From Burkholderiales bacterium (GTDB taxonomy: Bacteria > Pseudomonadota > Gammaproteobacteria > Burkholderiales > Burkholderiaceae_E): 57,678 nucleotides of DNA. The stretch spans positions 1 to 57,678 of the forward strand of contig JAPLQE010000082.1 of the NCBI GenBank assembly GCA_026399835.1, written 5' to 3'. The notes under the pieces were generated by a model. The model worked only from the letters and a program-made list of their open reading frames with translations. It searched no databases and was not told the origin of the DNA. Positions within the stretch are counted from its first letter, which is position 1. Each line of letters starts with the position of its first letter. The position numbers were made by a program, and so were the translations under genes. Below, one piece after another: positions 9,304 to 17,557 of the stretch.

Positions 9304-9948
9304 TCAGCGGGCGCCGCCGGCGGGCACAGGCTCCGTCTGGGCCGGCGCGCCGGCTGGCGGGGCGAAGGGGGGTACGACCACGCGGACCTGCGAGTCTACC
9401 CGCAATTGCCGGGTGCGATTGTTCAACTCCATGCCGACGCCGTTCAGCTGCTGGCCGCCCTGGATGAGCGCCACCGGCCAGCTGGTGCGGACGATGTCCT
9501 CGTCCGGCAGCACCACCGCGTACTCGGTCTCGACCTTCATCGGCGCGGCCCGGTCGGTCGCCGCGCGGGTGAGCACCACGTTGCCCGACAGCCGTGCCTC
9601 CTCGCCGCCCTGGATCAGGCGTCCGCGGTTGGCGGTGATGGTGATGCGGGGGCGCGCCGGATCGAGGCTGACCATCACGGGGTCCTCGAATTCGGCGACG
9701 TCGTCCTCGGGAAAGTGCTGGAGCTGGCTCGCCTCGAGGCGGTAGGAAGGCTCGCCCTGGTCGTTCATCGTCAGCAGGGCCATCCGCTCGACGAAGTAGT
9801 CGGGGCGGTCGGGCGGGACCTTCCGGGGCGCCCTCGAGCCGCCGTCGGCGTTCGACACCTGAGCCAGGTAGAAGGTGAAGAGCCCCAGGGCCCCGAGCAG
9901 CACGACCGACACCACGGCGGCGATCCGATCGAGGGAGCGGGCCTTCAT
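9304..9948 (-). CDS. lptC: LPS export system protein LptC
   Basis: 214 residues. A single N-terminal membrane helix (AAVVSVVLLGALGLFTFYLA) anchors a periplasmic OstA-like domain with YRLEASQLQHFPEDD, ITITANRGRLIQGG and LSGNVVLTR. LptC receives LPS from the LptB2FG transporter and hands it to LptA, encoded directly downstream. The ATG at 9948 immediately precedes the charged/hydrophobic anchor. A Pro/Ala-rich tail ends the protein. Confidence 0.9.
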   Translation of the reverse strand: MKARSLDRIAAVVSVVLLGALGLFTFYLAQVSNADGGSRAPRKVPPDRPDYFVERMALLTMNDQGEPSYRLEASQLQHFPEDDVAEFEDPVMVSLDPARPRITITANRGRLIQGGEEARLSGNVVLTRAATDRAAPMKVETEYAVVLPDEDIVRTSWPVALIQGGQQLNGVGMELNNRTRQLRVDSQVRVVVPPFAPPAGAPAQTEPVPAGGAR

Positions 9949-9985
9949 CGTGCGGGCGCGGTCGGCGAGGCGGGGGCGACGCGGT

Positions 9986-10522
9986 TCAGGCGATGCGGCC
10001 GTCGAAGCGGCCGAGCATCGCGTCCAGGCGGCCCTGCACGCGCAGCAGGTGCTCGGCGAGCTCGCGCACGGCGCCGCCGCCGGCGGGCACGGTCGCGGTC
10101 CAGTGCGCGACGCGCAGCACCTCGGGGGCGGCGTCGGGCACGGCGGCTGCGAAGCCGACCGCATGCATCGCCGGCAGGTCGGGCCAGTCGTCGCCCATGA
10201 AGCCGGCCTGCCCGGGCTCGAGGCCCGACTGCGCGCACAGCTCGCGCATCGCCGCCGCCTTGTCGCCGATGCCCTGGAGCACGGTGTCGATGCGCAGCTC
10301 GCGTGCGCGCTGTTCGACGATCGGGGAGCTGCGGCCTGTGACCAGCGCCACCCGGATGCCGGCCTCGCGCAGCAGCACCAGGCCCAGGCCGTCGCGCACC
10401 GAGAAGCGCTTGAACGCCTCGCCCGAGGGGGCGATGTGCAGGCCGCCGTCGGTCAGCGTGCCGTCGACGTCGAAGGCCATCAGCCGCACGGCGGCGGCCC
10501 GCTCGAGGGCGGTCGCGCTCAT
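9986..10522 (-). CDS. kdsC: 3-deoxy-D-manno-octulosonate-8-phosphate phosphatase KdsC
   Basis: 178 residues, a HAD-superfamily C0-type phosphatase. The nucleophile motif is DVDGTLTDG (Asp18 and Asp20), with VTGRSS as motif II and GFMGDDWPDLPAM as motif IV. It removes phosphate from Kdo-8-phosphate to give Kdo for lipid A core synthesis in the cytoplasm. Its ATG overlaps the kdsD stop (ATGA), so the two Kdo genes are coupled. Family assignment is secure. Confidence 0.93.
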   Translation of the reverse strand: MSATALERAAAVRLMAFDVDGTLTDGGLHIAPSGEAFKRFSVRDGLGLVLLREAGIRVALVTGRSSPIVEQRARELRIDTVLQGIGDKAAAMRELCAQSGLEPGQAGFMGDDWPDLPAMHAVGFAAAVPDAAPEVLRVAHWTATVPAGGGAVRELAEHLLRVQGRLDAMLGRFDGRIA

Positions 10523-11517
10523 ACGACGCGCGCCGTCAGCAGGTCGTGGATGTTCAGCGCGCCGACCATCCGCCGCCCTGCATCGAGCACCAGCAGCTGC
10601 CCGATGCGGCGCTCCTCCATCCGGCGCACCGCCTCGACCGCGAGCGCCTCGGCGTTGATCGATGCCGGGGTGCGCGTCATCACGTCGTCGACCCGCAGTC
10701 CGCCGATGTCGGTGGTGCGCTCGAGCAGCCGGCGCAGGTCGCCGTCGGTGAAGATGCCGGCGACCCGGCCCTCGCGATCGACGACCGCGGTCATGCCCAT
10801 GCGCTTGCGGGTGACCTCGAGGATCGCGGCCGGCAGCGGCGCGCCCAGGGGCACCGACGGCAGGGCGTCGCCGCTGCGCATCACGTCGGAGACGCGGGTC
10901 AGCAGCTTGCGCCCGAGCGAGCCGCCCGGATGCGAGCGCGCGAAGTCGTTGGCATCGAAGCCGCGCGCGTCGAGCAGGGCGACGGCGAGGGCATCGCCCA
11001 GGGCGAGGGCCGCCGTGGTGCTGGCCGTGGGCGCGAGGTTCAGCGGGCAGGCCTCCTTGTCGACGCGGGCATCGAGATGCGCGTCGGCCTCGCGCGCGAG
11101 CGGCGAGTCGGGGTCGCCGGTCATGGCGACCAGCTTGGCGCCCTGGCGCTTGACCGGCACGACGATCGCGAGCAGCTCCTCGGTGCGACCGGAGTTGGAC
11201 AGCGCGACGAACACGTCGTCGCGGGTGACCATGCCGAGGTCGCCGTGGCTGGCCTCGGCAGGATGCACGAAGAAGGCCGGCGTGCCGGTGGAGGCGAGCG
11301 TGGCGGCGAGCTTGCGCGCGACGTGCCCGGACTTGCCGATGCCGCTGACGACGACGCGTCCGCGGCAGCCGAGGATGAGCCTGCAGGCCTCGACGAACCC
11401 GGGTCCGATGCGTGCCCCGAGCGCCCCGACCGCATCGGCCTCGATGCGCAGCACCTCTCGCGCCTGCGCGACGAGGCGGTCCGCGTCGGCCGGCGTGGCT
11501 ACAATCGGGTCGGTCAT
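10519..11517 (-). CDS. kdsD: D-arabinose 5-phosphate isomerase KdsD
   Basis: 332 residues: an N-terminal SIS domain with SGIGKSGHVARK and SNSGRTEE, the conserved SHPGGSLGRKLL, and two C-terminal CBS domains (MTAVVDREGRVAGIFTDGDL and RRIGQLLVLDAGRRMVGALN). It converts ribulose-5-phosphate to arabinose-5-phosphate, the first committed step to Kdo. It heads the minus-strand kdsD-kdsC-lptC-lptA-lptB-rpoN run. The 83-base gap to the divergent kefB-like gene must hold the promoters for both. Confidence 0.94.
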   Translation of the reverse strand: MTDPIVATPADADRLVAQAREVLRIEADAVGALGARIGPGFVEACRLILGCRGRVVVSGIGKSGHVARKLAATLASTGTPAFFVHPAEASHGDLGMVTRDDVFVALSNSGRTEELLAIVVPVKRQGAKLVAMTGDPDSPLAREADAHLDARVDKEACPLNLAPTASTTAALALGDALAVALLDARGFDANDFARSHPGGSLGRKLLTRVSDVMRSGDALPSVPLGAPLPAAILEVTRKRMGMTAVVDREGRVAGIFTDGDLRRLLERTTDIGGLRVDDVMTRTPASINAEALAVEAVRRMEERRIGQLLVLDAGRRMVGALNIHDLLTARVV

Positions 11518-11600
11518 CGGTCGAGTATAGCGTGCTGCCGTGCACCGTTCCGACCGCCTCCTCCTCCGGAAAACCCAGCCATGCCCGCCTCGCGCCGCCG

Positions 11601-13616
11601 ATGCTGACGGCCCTCGAAGTCACCTTGCTGCTGCTCGCGGCGAGCATCGTCGCGGTGCTGATGCTGCGCGCGCTCGGCATGCCGGCGCTGGTCGCCTACC
11701 TGCTCGTGGGTGTCGTGCTCGGCCCGTACGCGGGCAACCTCGCGGCCAATACGGAGGCGGTCCACACGCTCGCCGAGCTCGGCGTCGTGTTCCTGATGTT
11801 CACGCTCGGCCTGGAGTTCAACCTCGCCAAGCTCACCGCGATGCGCCGCTTCGTGCTCGGGCTCGGCTCGGCGCAGGTCTTCGCCACCATCGGCGCGGTG
11901 GTGCTCGCGGCGGTCGCGCTGCCCGCGGCGTGGCTCGCCTGGGCGCTGCCCGGCGGGCTCGACTGGCGCGGCGCGCTGGCGCTGGGCGGGGCCGTCGCGA
12001 TGTCTTCGACCGCCCTGGTGAGCAAGCTGCTGGCCGAGCGCCGCGCACTCGAGACCGATCACGGCCGACGGGTCTTCGCGGTGCTGCTGTTCCAGGACCT
12101 CGCGCTGATCCCCCTGCTGATCGTCATCCCAGCGCTCGGCGGCGGGCAGGCCGACTGGTGGACGCCGGTCGGCTTCGCGCTCGCCAAGGCGGCGCTCCTG
12201 CTGGTCGTGCTGCTGCGCTTCGGCCCGCCCCTGATGCACCAGTGGTTCCTGCGCGTCGCGCGGCAGCGTTCGCACGAGCTGTTCACGCTCAACATCCTGC
12301 TGGCGGCGCTGTTCTTCGCCTGGCTGACCAAGCAGGCCGGCCTGTCGATGGAGCTGGGCGCCTTCGTCGCCGGCATGCTGATCTCGGAGACCGAGTACCG
12401 CCACCAGGTCGAGGAGGACATCAAACCCTTCCGCGACATCCTGCTCGGCCTGTTCTTCATCACCATCGGCATGAAGCTCGACCTGGCGGTGGTGCTCCAG
12501 TCGTGGCCGCTGGTGCTGTTCTGCACGACGCTGCCGATCCTGCTGAAGTTCGGGCTGGTGGTCGCGATCTCGCGGGCGATGGGCGACACCGCCCCGGTCG
12601 CCATCCGAACCGGGGTCTGGCTCGCCCAGGCCGGCGAGTTCGCGTTCGTGCTGCTGGCCCTGGCCGCCGACTCGAAGCTGCTCGAGCCGGACGCGCTGCA
12701 GCCGATGCTCGCGGCGATGCTGCTGTCGATGCTCGCGAGCCCCTGGCTGATCGCACGCGCCGACTGGCTCGCGCTCCGGGTCTCGCAGCAGGAATGGCTG
12801 CAGCGATCGCTGCAGCTGCAGACCATCGCCGCCCGCAGCCTGTCGCGCGACCGGCACATCCTGATCTGCGGCTACGGCCGGAGCGGCCAGAGCCTGGCCC
12901 ACGTGCTGGAGGCCGAGAAGGTGCCGTTCGTCGCGCTCGACCTCGACCCCGACCGGGTCCGCGAGGCGACCTCGGCGGGCGAATCGGTGGTCTACGGGGA
13001 CTCGACCCGCCGCGAGACGCTGCTGGCCGCCGGTGTGCACCGGGCTTCGGTGCTGGTGGTGACCTACGACGACACGGCGGCCGCGCTGCGGCTGCTGCGC
13101 GTGGTGCGCGAGCTCGCGCCGCAGCTGCCGGTGGTGGTGCGCACCGCGACCGACGCCGACCTCGAGCGGCTGCGCGAGGCCGGTGCCACCGAGGTCGTGC
13201 CCGAGGTGGTCGAGGGCAGCCTGATGCTCGCCTCGCACGCGCTGGCGCTCAACGGCGTGCCGCTGGCCCGCGTGCTCCGCCGGATCCGTTCCATCCGCGA
13301 AGGCCGCTACAGCCTGCTGCGCGGCTACTTCCACGGTGCCGACGACCAGGAGGCCGAGACCATCGAGGCCGACCACCTGCGGCTGCATGCGGTGACCCTG
13401 GCTGCCGGTGCGTCGGCCATCGGCCAGCCGCTGTCGGCGCTGCCGCTGGAAGGCTGCGCCATCACCGCACTGGTGCGGGGCGGCCGCCGCCGCCTGGAAT
13501 GGCCGGCCGACCTCGCCGCCGAGGCCGGCGACACCCTGGTGCTGTCCGGCACGGTCGAGCAGGTCGGCTCGGCCGAGGCCAGGCTGCTGCGCATGGGTGC
13601 CCCGGGGCGAACGTGA
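11601..13616 (+). CDS. kefB: Monovalent cation:proton antiporter, KefB/CPA2 type with RCK domain
   Basis: 671 residues. About 12 membrane segments of a Na/H-exchanger domain occupy residues 1-390 (ALGMPALVAYLLVGVVLGP; LGVVFLMFTLGLEFNLAKL). A cytoplasmic TrkA-N/RCK domain follows with GYGRSGQS at about 423, then a TrkA-C domain. Such proteins are K+ efflux or K+/H+ antiporters gated by nucleotide or glutathione ligands; the exact ligand is not readable. The stop overlaps the mlaF GTG, coupling it to the Mla genes. In E. coli a different antiporter-type gene (yrbG) lies near this position. Confidence 0.88.
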   Translation: MLTALEVTLLLLAASIVAVLMLRALGMPALVAYLLVGVVLGPYAGNLAANTEAVHTLAELGVVFLMFTLGLEFNLAKLTAMRRFVLGLGSAQVFATIGAVVLAAVALPAAWLAWALPGGLDWRGALALGGAVAMSSTALVSKLLAERRALETDHGRRVFAVLLFQDLALIPLLIVIPALGGGQADWWTPVGFALAKAALLLVVLLRFGPPLMHQWFLRVARQRSHELFTLNILLAALFFAWLTKQAGLSMELGAFVAGMLISETEYRHQVEEDIKPFRDILLGLFFITIGMKLDLAVVLQSWPLVLFCTTLPILLKFGLVVAISRAMGDTAPVAIRTGVWLAQAGEFAFVLLALAADSKLLEPDALQPMLAAMLLSMLASPWLIARADWLALRVSQQEWLQRSLQLQTIAARSLSRDRHILICGYGRSGQSLAHVLEAEKVPFVALDLDPDRVREATSAGESVVYGDSTRRETLLAAGVHRASVLVVTYDDTAAALRLLRVVRELAPQLPVVVRTATDADLERLREAGATEVVPEVVEGSLMLASHALALNGVPLARVLRRIRSIREGRYSLLRGYFHGADDQEAETIEADHLRLHAVTLAAGASAIGQPLSALPLEGCAITALVRGGRRRLEWPADLAAEAGDTLVLSGTVEQVGSAEARLLRMGAPGRT

Positions 13617-14488
13617 CCGCCTTGCTACACTGCGCGCTTACCGATGCCAGGGCTGCCGGGGATCCCCCTGCGGCCGCACCCTTGCCCGACTCCCCGCCCT
13701 TCGTCTCCTTCGAGGCCCTGCATTTCGGCTATGCGGGGCGCCCGCTGCTGCACGACGTCACGCTGCATGCGCGGCGCGGCGAGGTCGTCGCGCTGATGGG
13801 CGGCTCGGGGTCGGGCAAGACGACGCTGCTGCGGCTGCTCGGCGGGCAGCTCCGCGCGAACGCCGGGCGGGTCCGCTTCGACGGTCAGGACGTCGGCGCG
13901 CTCGGACGCGAGGCGCTCTACCGGCTGCGGCGGCGCATGGGCATGCTGTTCCAGTTCGGCGCGCTGTTCACCGACCTGTCGGTCTTCGAGAACGTGGCCT
14001 TTCCGCTGCGCGAGCACACCCGGCTGCCCGAGTCGATGATCCGCGACCTGGTGCTGATGAAGCTCGACGCGGTCGGCCTGCGCGGCGCGGCCGCACTCAT
14101 GCCTTCGCAGGTCTCGGGCGGCATGGCGCGCCGGGTGGCGCTCGCCCGTGCGATCGCACTCGACCCGCCGCTGCTGATGTACGACGAGCCCTTCGCCGGC
14201 CTCGATCCGATCTCGCTCGGCACCATCGCCCACCTGATCCGCGAGCTGAACGATGCGCTCGGCGCGACCTCGATCGTCGTCACCCACGACGTGCCCGAGA
14301 CCTTCGCCATCGCCGACCGGGTCTACCTGCTCGGCGACGGGCGCATCGTCGCGTCCGGCACGCCCGACGCGCTGCGCGCCTCGTCCGACCCGTACGTGCT
14401 CCAGTTCCTGCACGGCTCGCGCGACGGCCCGGTTCAGTTCCACCGCCCGGCGCCCCCGATCGCCGACGACCTGGGGCTGCCCCGGTGA
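13613..14488 (+). CDS. mlaF: Phospholipid ABC transporter ATP-binding protein MlaF
   Basis: 291 residues. Walker A is GGSGSGKTT, signature VSGGMARRVALARAI, and Walker B LLMYDEPFAGLDP; MGMLFQFGALFTDLSVFENV is characteristic of MlaF. It powers the MlaFEDB complex that moves phospholipids between inner-membrane MlaE and periplasmic MlaC to maintain outer-membrane asymmetry. The GTG at 13613 overlaps the kefB-like stop. The first ~25 residues before the ABC domain are longer than usual, so a later start is possible. Confidence 0.92.
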   Translation: MTALLHCALTDARAAGDPPAAAPLPDSPPFVSFEALHFGYAGRPLLHDVTLHARRGEVVALMGGSGSGKTTLLRLLGGQLRANAGRVRFDGQDVGALGREALYRLRRRMGMLFQFGALFTDLSVFENVAFPLREHTRLPESMIRDLVLMKLDAVGLRGAAALMPSQVSGGMARRVALARAIALDPPLLMYDEPFAGLDPISLGTIAHLIRELNDALGATSIVVTHDVPETFAIADRVYLLGDGRIVASGTPDALRASSDPYVLQFLHGSRDGPVQFHRPAPPIADDLGLPR

Positions 14489-15267
14489 GCGCGGTGGCGG
14501 CGCGGCTGGGTGCCTGGGTGCTCGACCGGCTGGCCGGCATCGGGCACGGCGCCCGCTTCTTCCTGAGGCTGCTGGCCCTGCTGCCCGGCGCGTTCATGCG
14601 GCCGCGGCTGGTCATCGACCAGCTCCACTTCATCGGCAACCGCTCGCTGTCGATCATCCTGGTATCGGGCCTGTTCGTCGGCTTCGTGCTCGGCTTCCAG
14701 GGCTACTACATCCTGCAGCGCTACGGCTCGGCCGAGGCGCTCGGCCTGATGGTGGCGCTGTCGCTGCTGCGCGAGCTCGGACCCGTGGTCGCGGCGCTGC
14801 TGTTCGCCGGCCGCGCCGGCACCTCGCTCACCGCCGAGATCGGCCTGATGAAGGCCGGCGAGCAGCTCTCGGCGATGGAGATGATGGCCGTCGACCCGAT
14901 GGCGCGCGTGCTCGCGCCGCGCTTCGCCGCTGCGGTGATCGCGATGCCGGTGCTGGCAACGCTGTTCTCGGCGGTCGGCGTGATCGGCGGCTGGGGCGTC
15001 GGCGTGCTGCTGATCGGCGTCGACGCGGGCGGCTTCTGGTCCCAGATGCAGGCCGGTGTCGACGTCTTCGGCGACCTCGGCAACGGCGTCATCAAGAGTG
15101 TGGTGTTCGGCTTCGTCTGCGCGTTCACCGCCCTGTACGTCGGGCACGAGGCGCAGCCGACCCCCGAGGGCGTGTCGCGGGCGACCACGACCACGGTCGT
15201 CGCCTCTTCGCTCGCCGTGCTCGGCTTCGACTTCATCCTCACCGCGCTGATGTTCGGCGCCGTCTGA
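14485..15267 (+). CDS. mlaE: Phospholipid ABC transporter permease MlaE
   Basis: 260 residues. An MlaE/YrbE permease with several membrane helices, the conserved VGFVLGFQGYY near residue 70, and the loop ELGPVVAALLFAGRAGTSLTAEIG followed by MEMMAVDP. It forms the membrane core to which hexameric MlaD attaches. The GTG start overlaps the mlaF stop (GTGA), showing translational coupling. Confidence 0.93.
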   Translation: MSAVAARLGAWVLDRLAGIGHGARFFLRLLALLPGAFMRPRLVIDQLHFIGNRSLSIILVSGLFVGFVLGFQGYYILQRYGSAEALGLMVALSLLRELGPVVAALLFAGRAGTSLTAEIGLMKAGEQLSAMEMMAVDPMARVLAPRFAAAVIAMPVLATLFSAVGVIGGWGVGVLLIGVDAGGFWSQMQAGVDVFGDLGNGVIKSVVFGFVCAFTALYVGHEAQPTPEGVSRATTTTVVASSLAVLGFDFILTALMFGAV

Positions 15268-15277
15268 AGGAACGATC

Positions 15278-15307
15278 ATGAATACAGACCACCGGGCCGC
15301 CCGATGA
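15278..15307 (+). CDS. Possible 9-codon leader ORF before mlaD
   Basis: ATG at 15278 preceded by AAGGAA at good ribosome-binding spacing opens a 9-codon frame (MNTDHRAAR) whose TGA overlaps the mlaD ATG as ATGA. mlaD itself lacks an obvious separate ribosome-binding site, so this small frame may load ribosomes for mlaD by termination-reinitiation. Seen directly in the sequence; whether the peptide is made is inference. Confidence 0.35.
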   Translation: MNTDHRAAR

Positions 15308-15777
15308 GCACGAACCGCCGGATCGACACCATGGTGGGCGGCTTCGTGCTGCTCGGGCTGGCGGCGCTGCTGTTCCTGGCGCTCAAGGCCGGCAATCTCG
15401 GCAGCTTCACCGGCGGCGGGACCTATGCGACGCAGGCCCGCTTCGACAACATCGGCGGGCTGAAGGTGCGCGCCCCGGTCAAGAGCGCGGGCGTCGTGGT
15501 CGGTCGTGTCGCTGCGATCGGCTTCGACGACAAGACCTACCAGGCGGTCGTGTCGCTGTCGATCGACGAGCGCTTCCGCTTCCCGAAGGACAGCTCGGCG
15601 AAGATCCTGACGTCAGGCTTGCTCGGCGAGCAGTACATAGGACTGGAGGCCGGCGGCGACGACAAGATGCTGGCGGCCGGCGACACCATCCGCATGACGC
15701 AGTCCGCGATCGTCCTGGAGAACCTCATCGGGCAGTTCCTGTTCAGCAAGGCGGCCGAGGGAGACAAGAAGCCGTGA
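15304..15777 (+). CDS. mlaD: Outer membrane lipid asymmetry MCE-domain protein MlaD
   Basis: 157 residues. One N-terminal membrane helix (MVGGFVLLGLAALLFLALKAG) is followed by a single MCE domain (ATQARFDNIGGLKVRAPVK; GVVVGRVAAIGFDDKTYQAV; ILTSGLLGEQYIGLEAGG). It forms a hexameric ring on MlaE that channels phospholipid to and from MlaC. The stop overlaps the GTG of the broken mlaA gene. Confidence 0.94.
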   Translation: MSTNRRIDTMVGGFVLLGLAALLFLALKAGNLGSFTGGGTYATQARFDNIGGLKVRAPVKSAGVVVGRVAAIGFDDKTYQAVVSLSIDERFRFPKDSSAKILTSGLLGEQYIGLEAGGDDKMLAAGDTIRMTQSAIVLENLIGQFLFSKAAEGDKKP

Positions 15778-16525
15778 CAGCCTCTGCGGACCCGCCGGCC
15801 CGCGCCCGCCCGTCAGGGCGGCTGCGGGCGCTCGGCGCCGCCGCCGTGCTGGCGGTGCTGCTCGCTGCCGAAGGCTGCGCCGGACTGGGTGAGGGGCGCG
15901 GACCCGCGGGCGCCGATGCTGCGGCCGCGGCCGCGATCGGCGCGGCCGGCGCGGTCAGCGCCGGCAGCGCGACCCGGGGCGACGCCGACTACGGCGACGC
16001 CGACTCCGACCGGGCACGCATCGCCGCCATCGACCCGTTCGAGCCGCTCAACCGCGGCATCGCTCGGTTCAACGACACCCTCGACCGCTGGGTGTTCCGC
16101 CCGGTGGCGGTCTTCTACGACCAGTACACCCCCGAGGTGTTCCAGATGATCGCCCGCAACGTGCTGTCGAACCTGCTCGACCCGTACATCGCGCTGAACA
16201 ACTTCCTGCAGGGCAAGCCGGGGGCGGGCTTCAACGACCTCGGCCGCTTCGCCTTCAACTCGACCTGCCCATCTTCGGTCCGTCCAACCTTCGCGACGGA
16301 TTCGGATTCGGCGTCGACGCCTATGCAGCCCTGATCAACCGCTTCGACAACGTGCGGTTCCGCAACAGCGCGGCCGGGGTGCAGTTCGTGGACGTCCGAG
16401 CGCAGCTGCTGCCCGCCGATCGTCTGCTGAACGACGCCCTCGACCGTTACACCCTGATGCGCGACACCTATCTCCAGAGGCGCCGCAATCTCGTGTTCGA
16501 CGGCAACCCGCCCGACGACGAGTGA
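15774..16525 (+). pseudogene. mlaA: mlaA (vacJ) lipoprotein gene, internally deleted and frameshifted
   Basis: The frame opens at GTG 15774 (overlapping the mlaD stop) with a lipoprotein signal ending LLAAEGC (Cys35), then the MlaA signature DPFEPLNRGIARFNDTLDRW and FNDLGRFAFNST. At about 16262 it shifts frame and stops at 16334. The expected C-terminal half resumes in another frame at 16262-16525: DLPIFGPSNLRDGFGFGVDA through ALDRYTLMRDTYLQRRR. Compared with E. coli MlaA, about 40-45 residues between these parts (the LG..GxxD to GxYLV segment) are missing. MlaA is the outer-membrane partner that removes mislocalised phospholipids, so this copy should be non-functional unless the break is an assembly error. 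Confidence 0.88.
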
Positions 16526-16542
16526 CTCCCGGACTCCCGATC

Positions 16543-17175
16543 ATGACCCGATTCCTGCTGGCGGCACTCGCCGCCTGGCTCCTCGCGCTGGCTCCCGCCG
16601 GCCCCGCCCTGGCGCAGGCCGCGGTGGCGCCCGACGAGCAGATCCGCGCGATGAGCACGCAGATCCTCGAGCGCATCAAGGCCGACCGCGACCTGCAGGC
16701 CGGCGACCTGCGCAAGATGTCGCAGTTCGTCGACGAGACGATCATGCCGAGCGTGAACTTCGAGCGGATGACCGCGCTCTCCGTCGGCCGCGGCTGGCGC
16801 CAGGCCACGCCCGAGCAGCAGAAGCAGCTGATGGTCGAGTTCCGCGCGCTGCTGCTGCGGACCTATGCCGGCGCGCTGTCGGCGGTGAAGGACCAGACGG
16901 TGCGGGTCAAGCCGCTGCGGGCCGGTGCCGACGACGCCGAGGTGATCGTGCGCAGCGAGATCGTGCAGAGCCGCGGCGACCCGATCCAGCTCGACTACCG
17001 GATGGAGAAGGCCGGCACCGCCTGGCGGATCTACGACCTGAACGTGCTCGGGGTCTGGCTGGTCGAGACCTACCGCAACCAGTTCACCCAGGAGATCAAC
17101 GCGCGCGGGATCGACGGGCTGATCAAGAGCCTGGGCGACCGCAACCGTGCGTTCGCCCAGGGCGGCAAGGGCTGA
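16543..17175 (+). CDS. mlaC: Phospholipid-binding periplasmic protein MlaC
   Basis: 210 residues from the ATG at 16543. A signal peptide (LLAALAAWLLALAPAGPALAQA) is followed by the Tol-Tol-Ttg2/MlaC domain with LRKMSQFVDETIMPSVNFERM, VIVRSEIVQSRGDPIQLDYR and WRIYDLNVLGVWLVETYRNQ. It ferries phospholipids between MlaA at the outer membrane and MlaFEDB. An in-frame GTG at 16522, overlapping the end of the mlaA remnant, would add seven residues. It appears intact although its partner mlaA is broken. Confidence 0.92.
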   Translation: MTRFLLAALAAWLLALAPAGPALAQAAVAPDEQIRAMSTQILERIKADRDLQAGDLRKMSQFVDETIMPSVNFERMTALSVGRGWRQATPEQQKQLMVEFRALLLRTYAGALSAVKDQTVRVKPLRAGADDAEVIVRSEIVQSRGDPIQLDYRMEKAGTAWRIYDLNVLGVWLVETYRNQFTQEINARGIDGLIKSLGDRNRAFAQGGKG

Positions 17176-17181
17176 GGCGAG

Positions 17182-17439
17182 GTGCCCGCCTTCCCGGCAG
17201 AGATCCTGATGGACGGGGCGCCCGCCGCGCTGCAGGCGGCGCGCGAGGCGCTCGCGGCGGCTGGCGGCCTCGACCTGGCGCCGCTGGCGCGCTTCGATTC
17301 CTCGGCGGTCGCCGTGCTGGTGGCGCTGCGGCGCGAGGCCGGTTCCGGCGTCGTCTTCCGCAACCCCCCGCCGAACTTGCGTAAACTCGCGTCCCTCTAT
17401 GGCGTCGAGGCCGCGCTGTTCGGCCCGTCGGCACGCTGA
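17182..17439 (+). CDS. mlaB: STAS-domain subunit MlaB
   Basis: 85 residues with STAS-like character: LDLAPLARFDSSAVAVLVALRREA carries the conserved Asp-Ser-Ser, followed by NPPPNLRKLASLYGVEAALF. MlaB binds and stabilises the MlaF ATPase in the cytoplasm. It starts at a GTG six bases after the mlaC stop. Small and divergent, but position and motif agree. Confidence 0.82.
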   Translation: MPAFPAEILMDGAPAALQAAREALAAAGGLDLAPLARFDSSAVAVLVALRREAGSGVVFRNPPPNLRKLASLYGVEAALFGPSAR

Positions 17440-17557
17440 CCGGGCCGGGCGCCGTCGCCGGAGCCGTCTCCGCACCCGGTGCCTCGGACCCGGCGCCGTG
17501 GTGCCCGCCAGGTCGTCTGCTCCCCGCACCGCCGAATTCGCCGATCCCGTCCCGCCC

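Noticed and set aside
11514-13388. Long minus-strand frame opposite the antiporter gene
   Set aside because: Gln/His/Arg-rich composition typical of antisense frames; the plus strand encodes a clear CPA2 antiporter.
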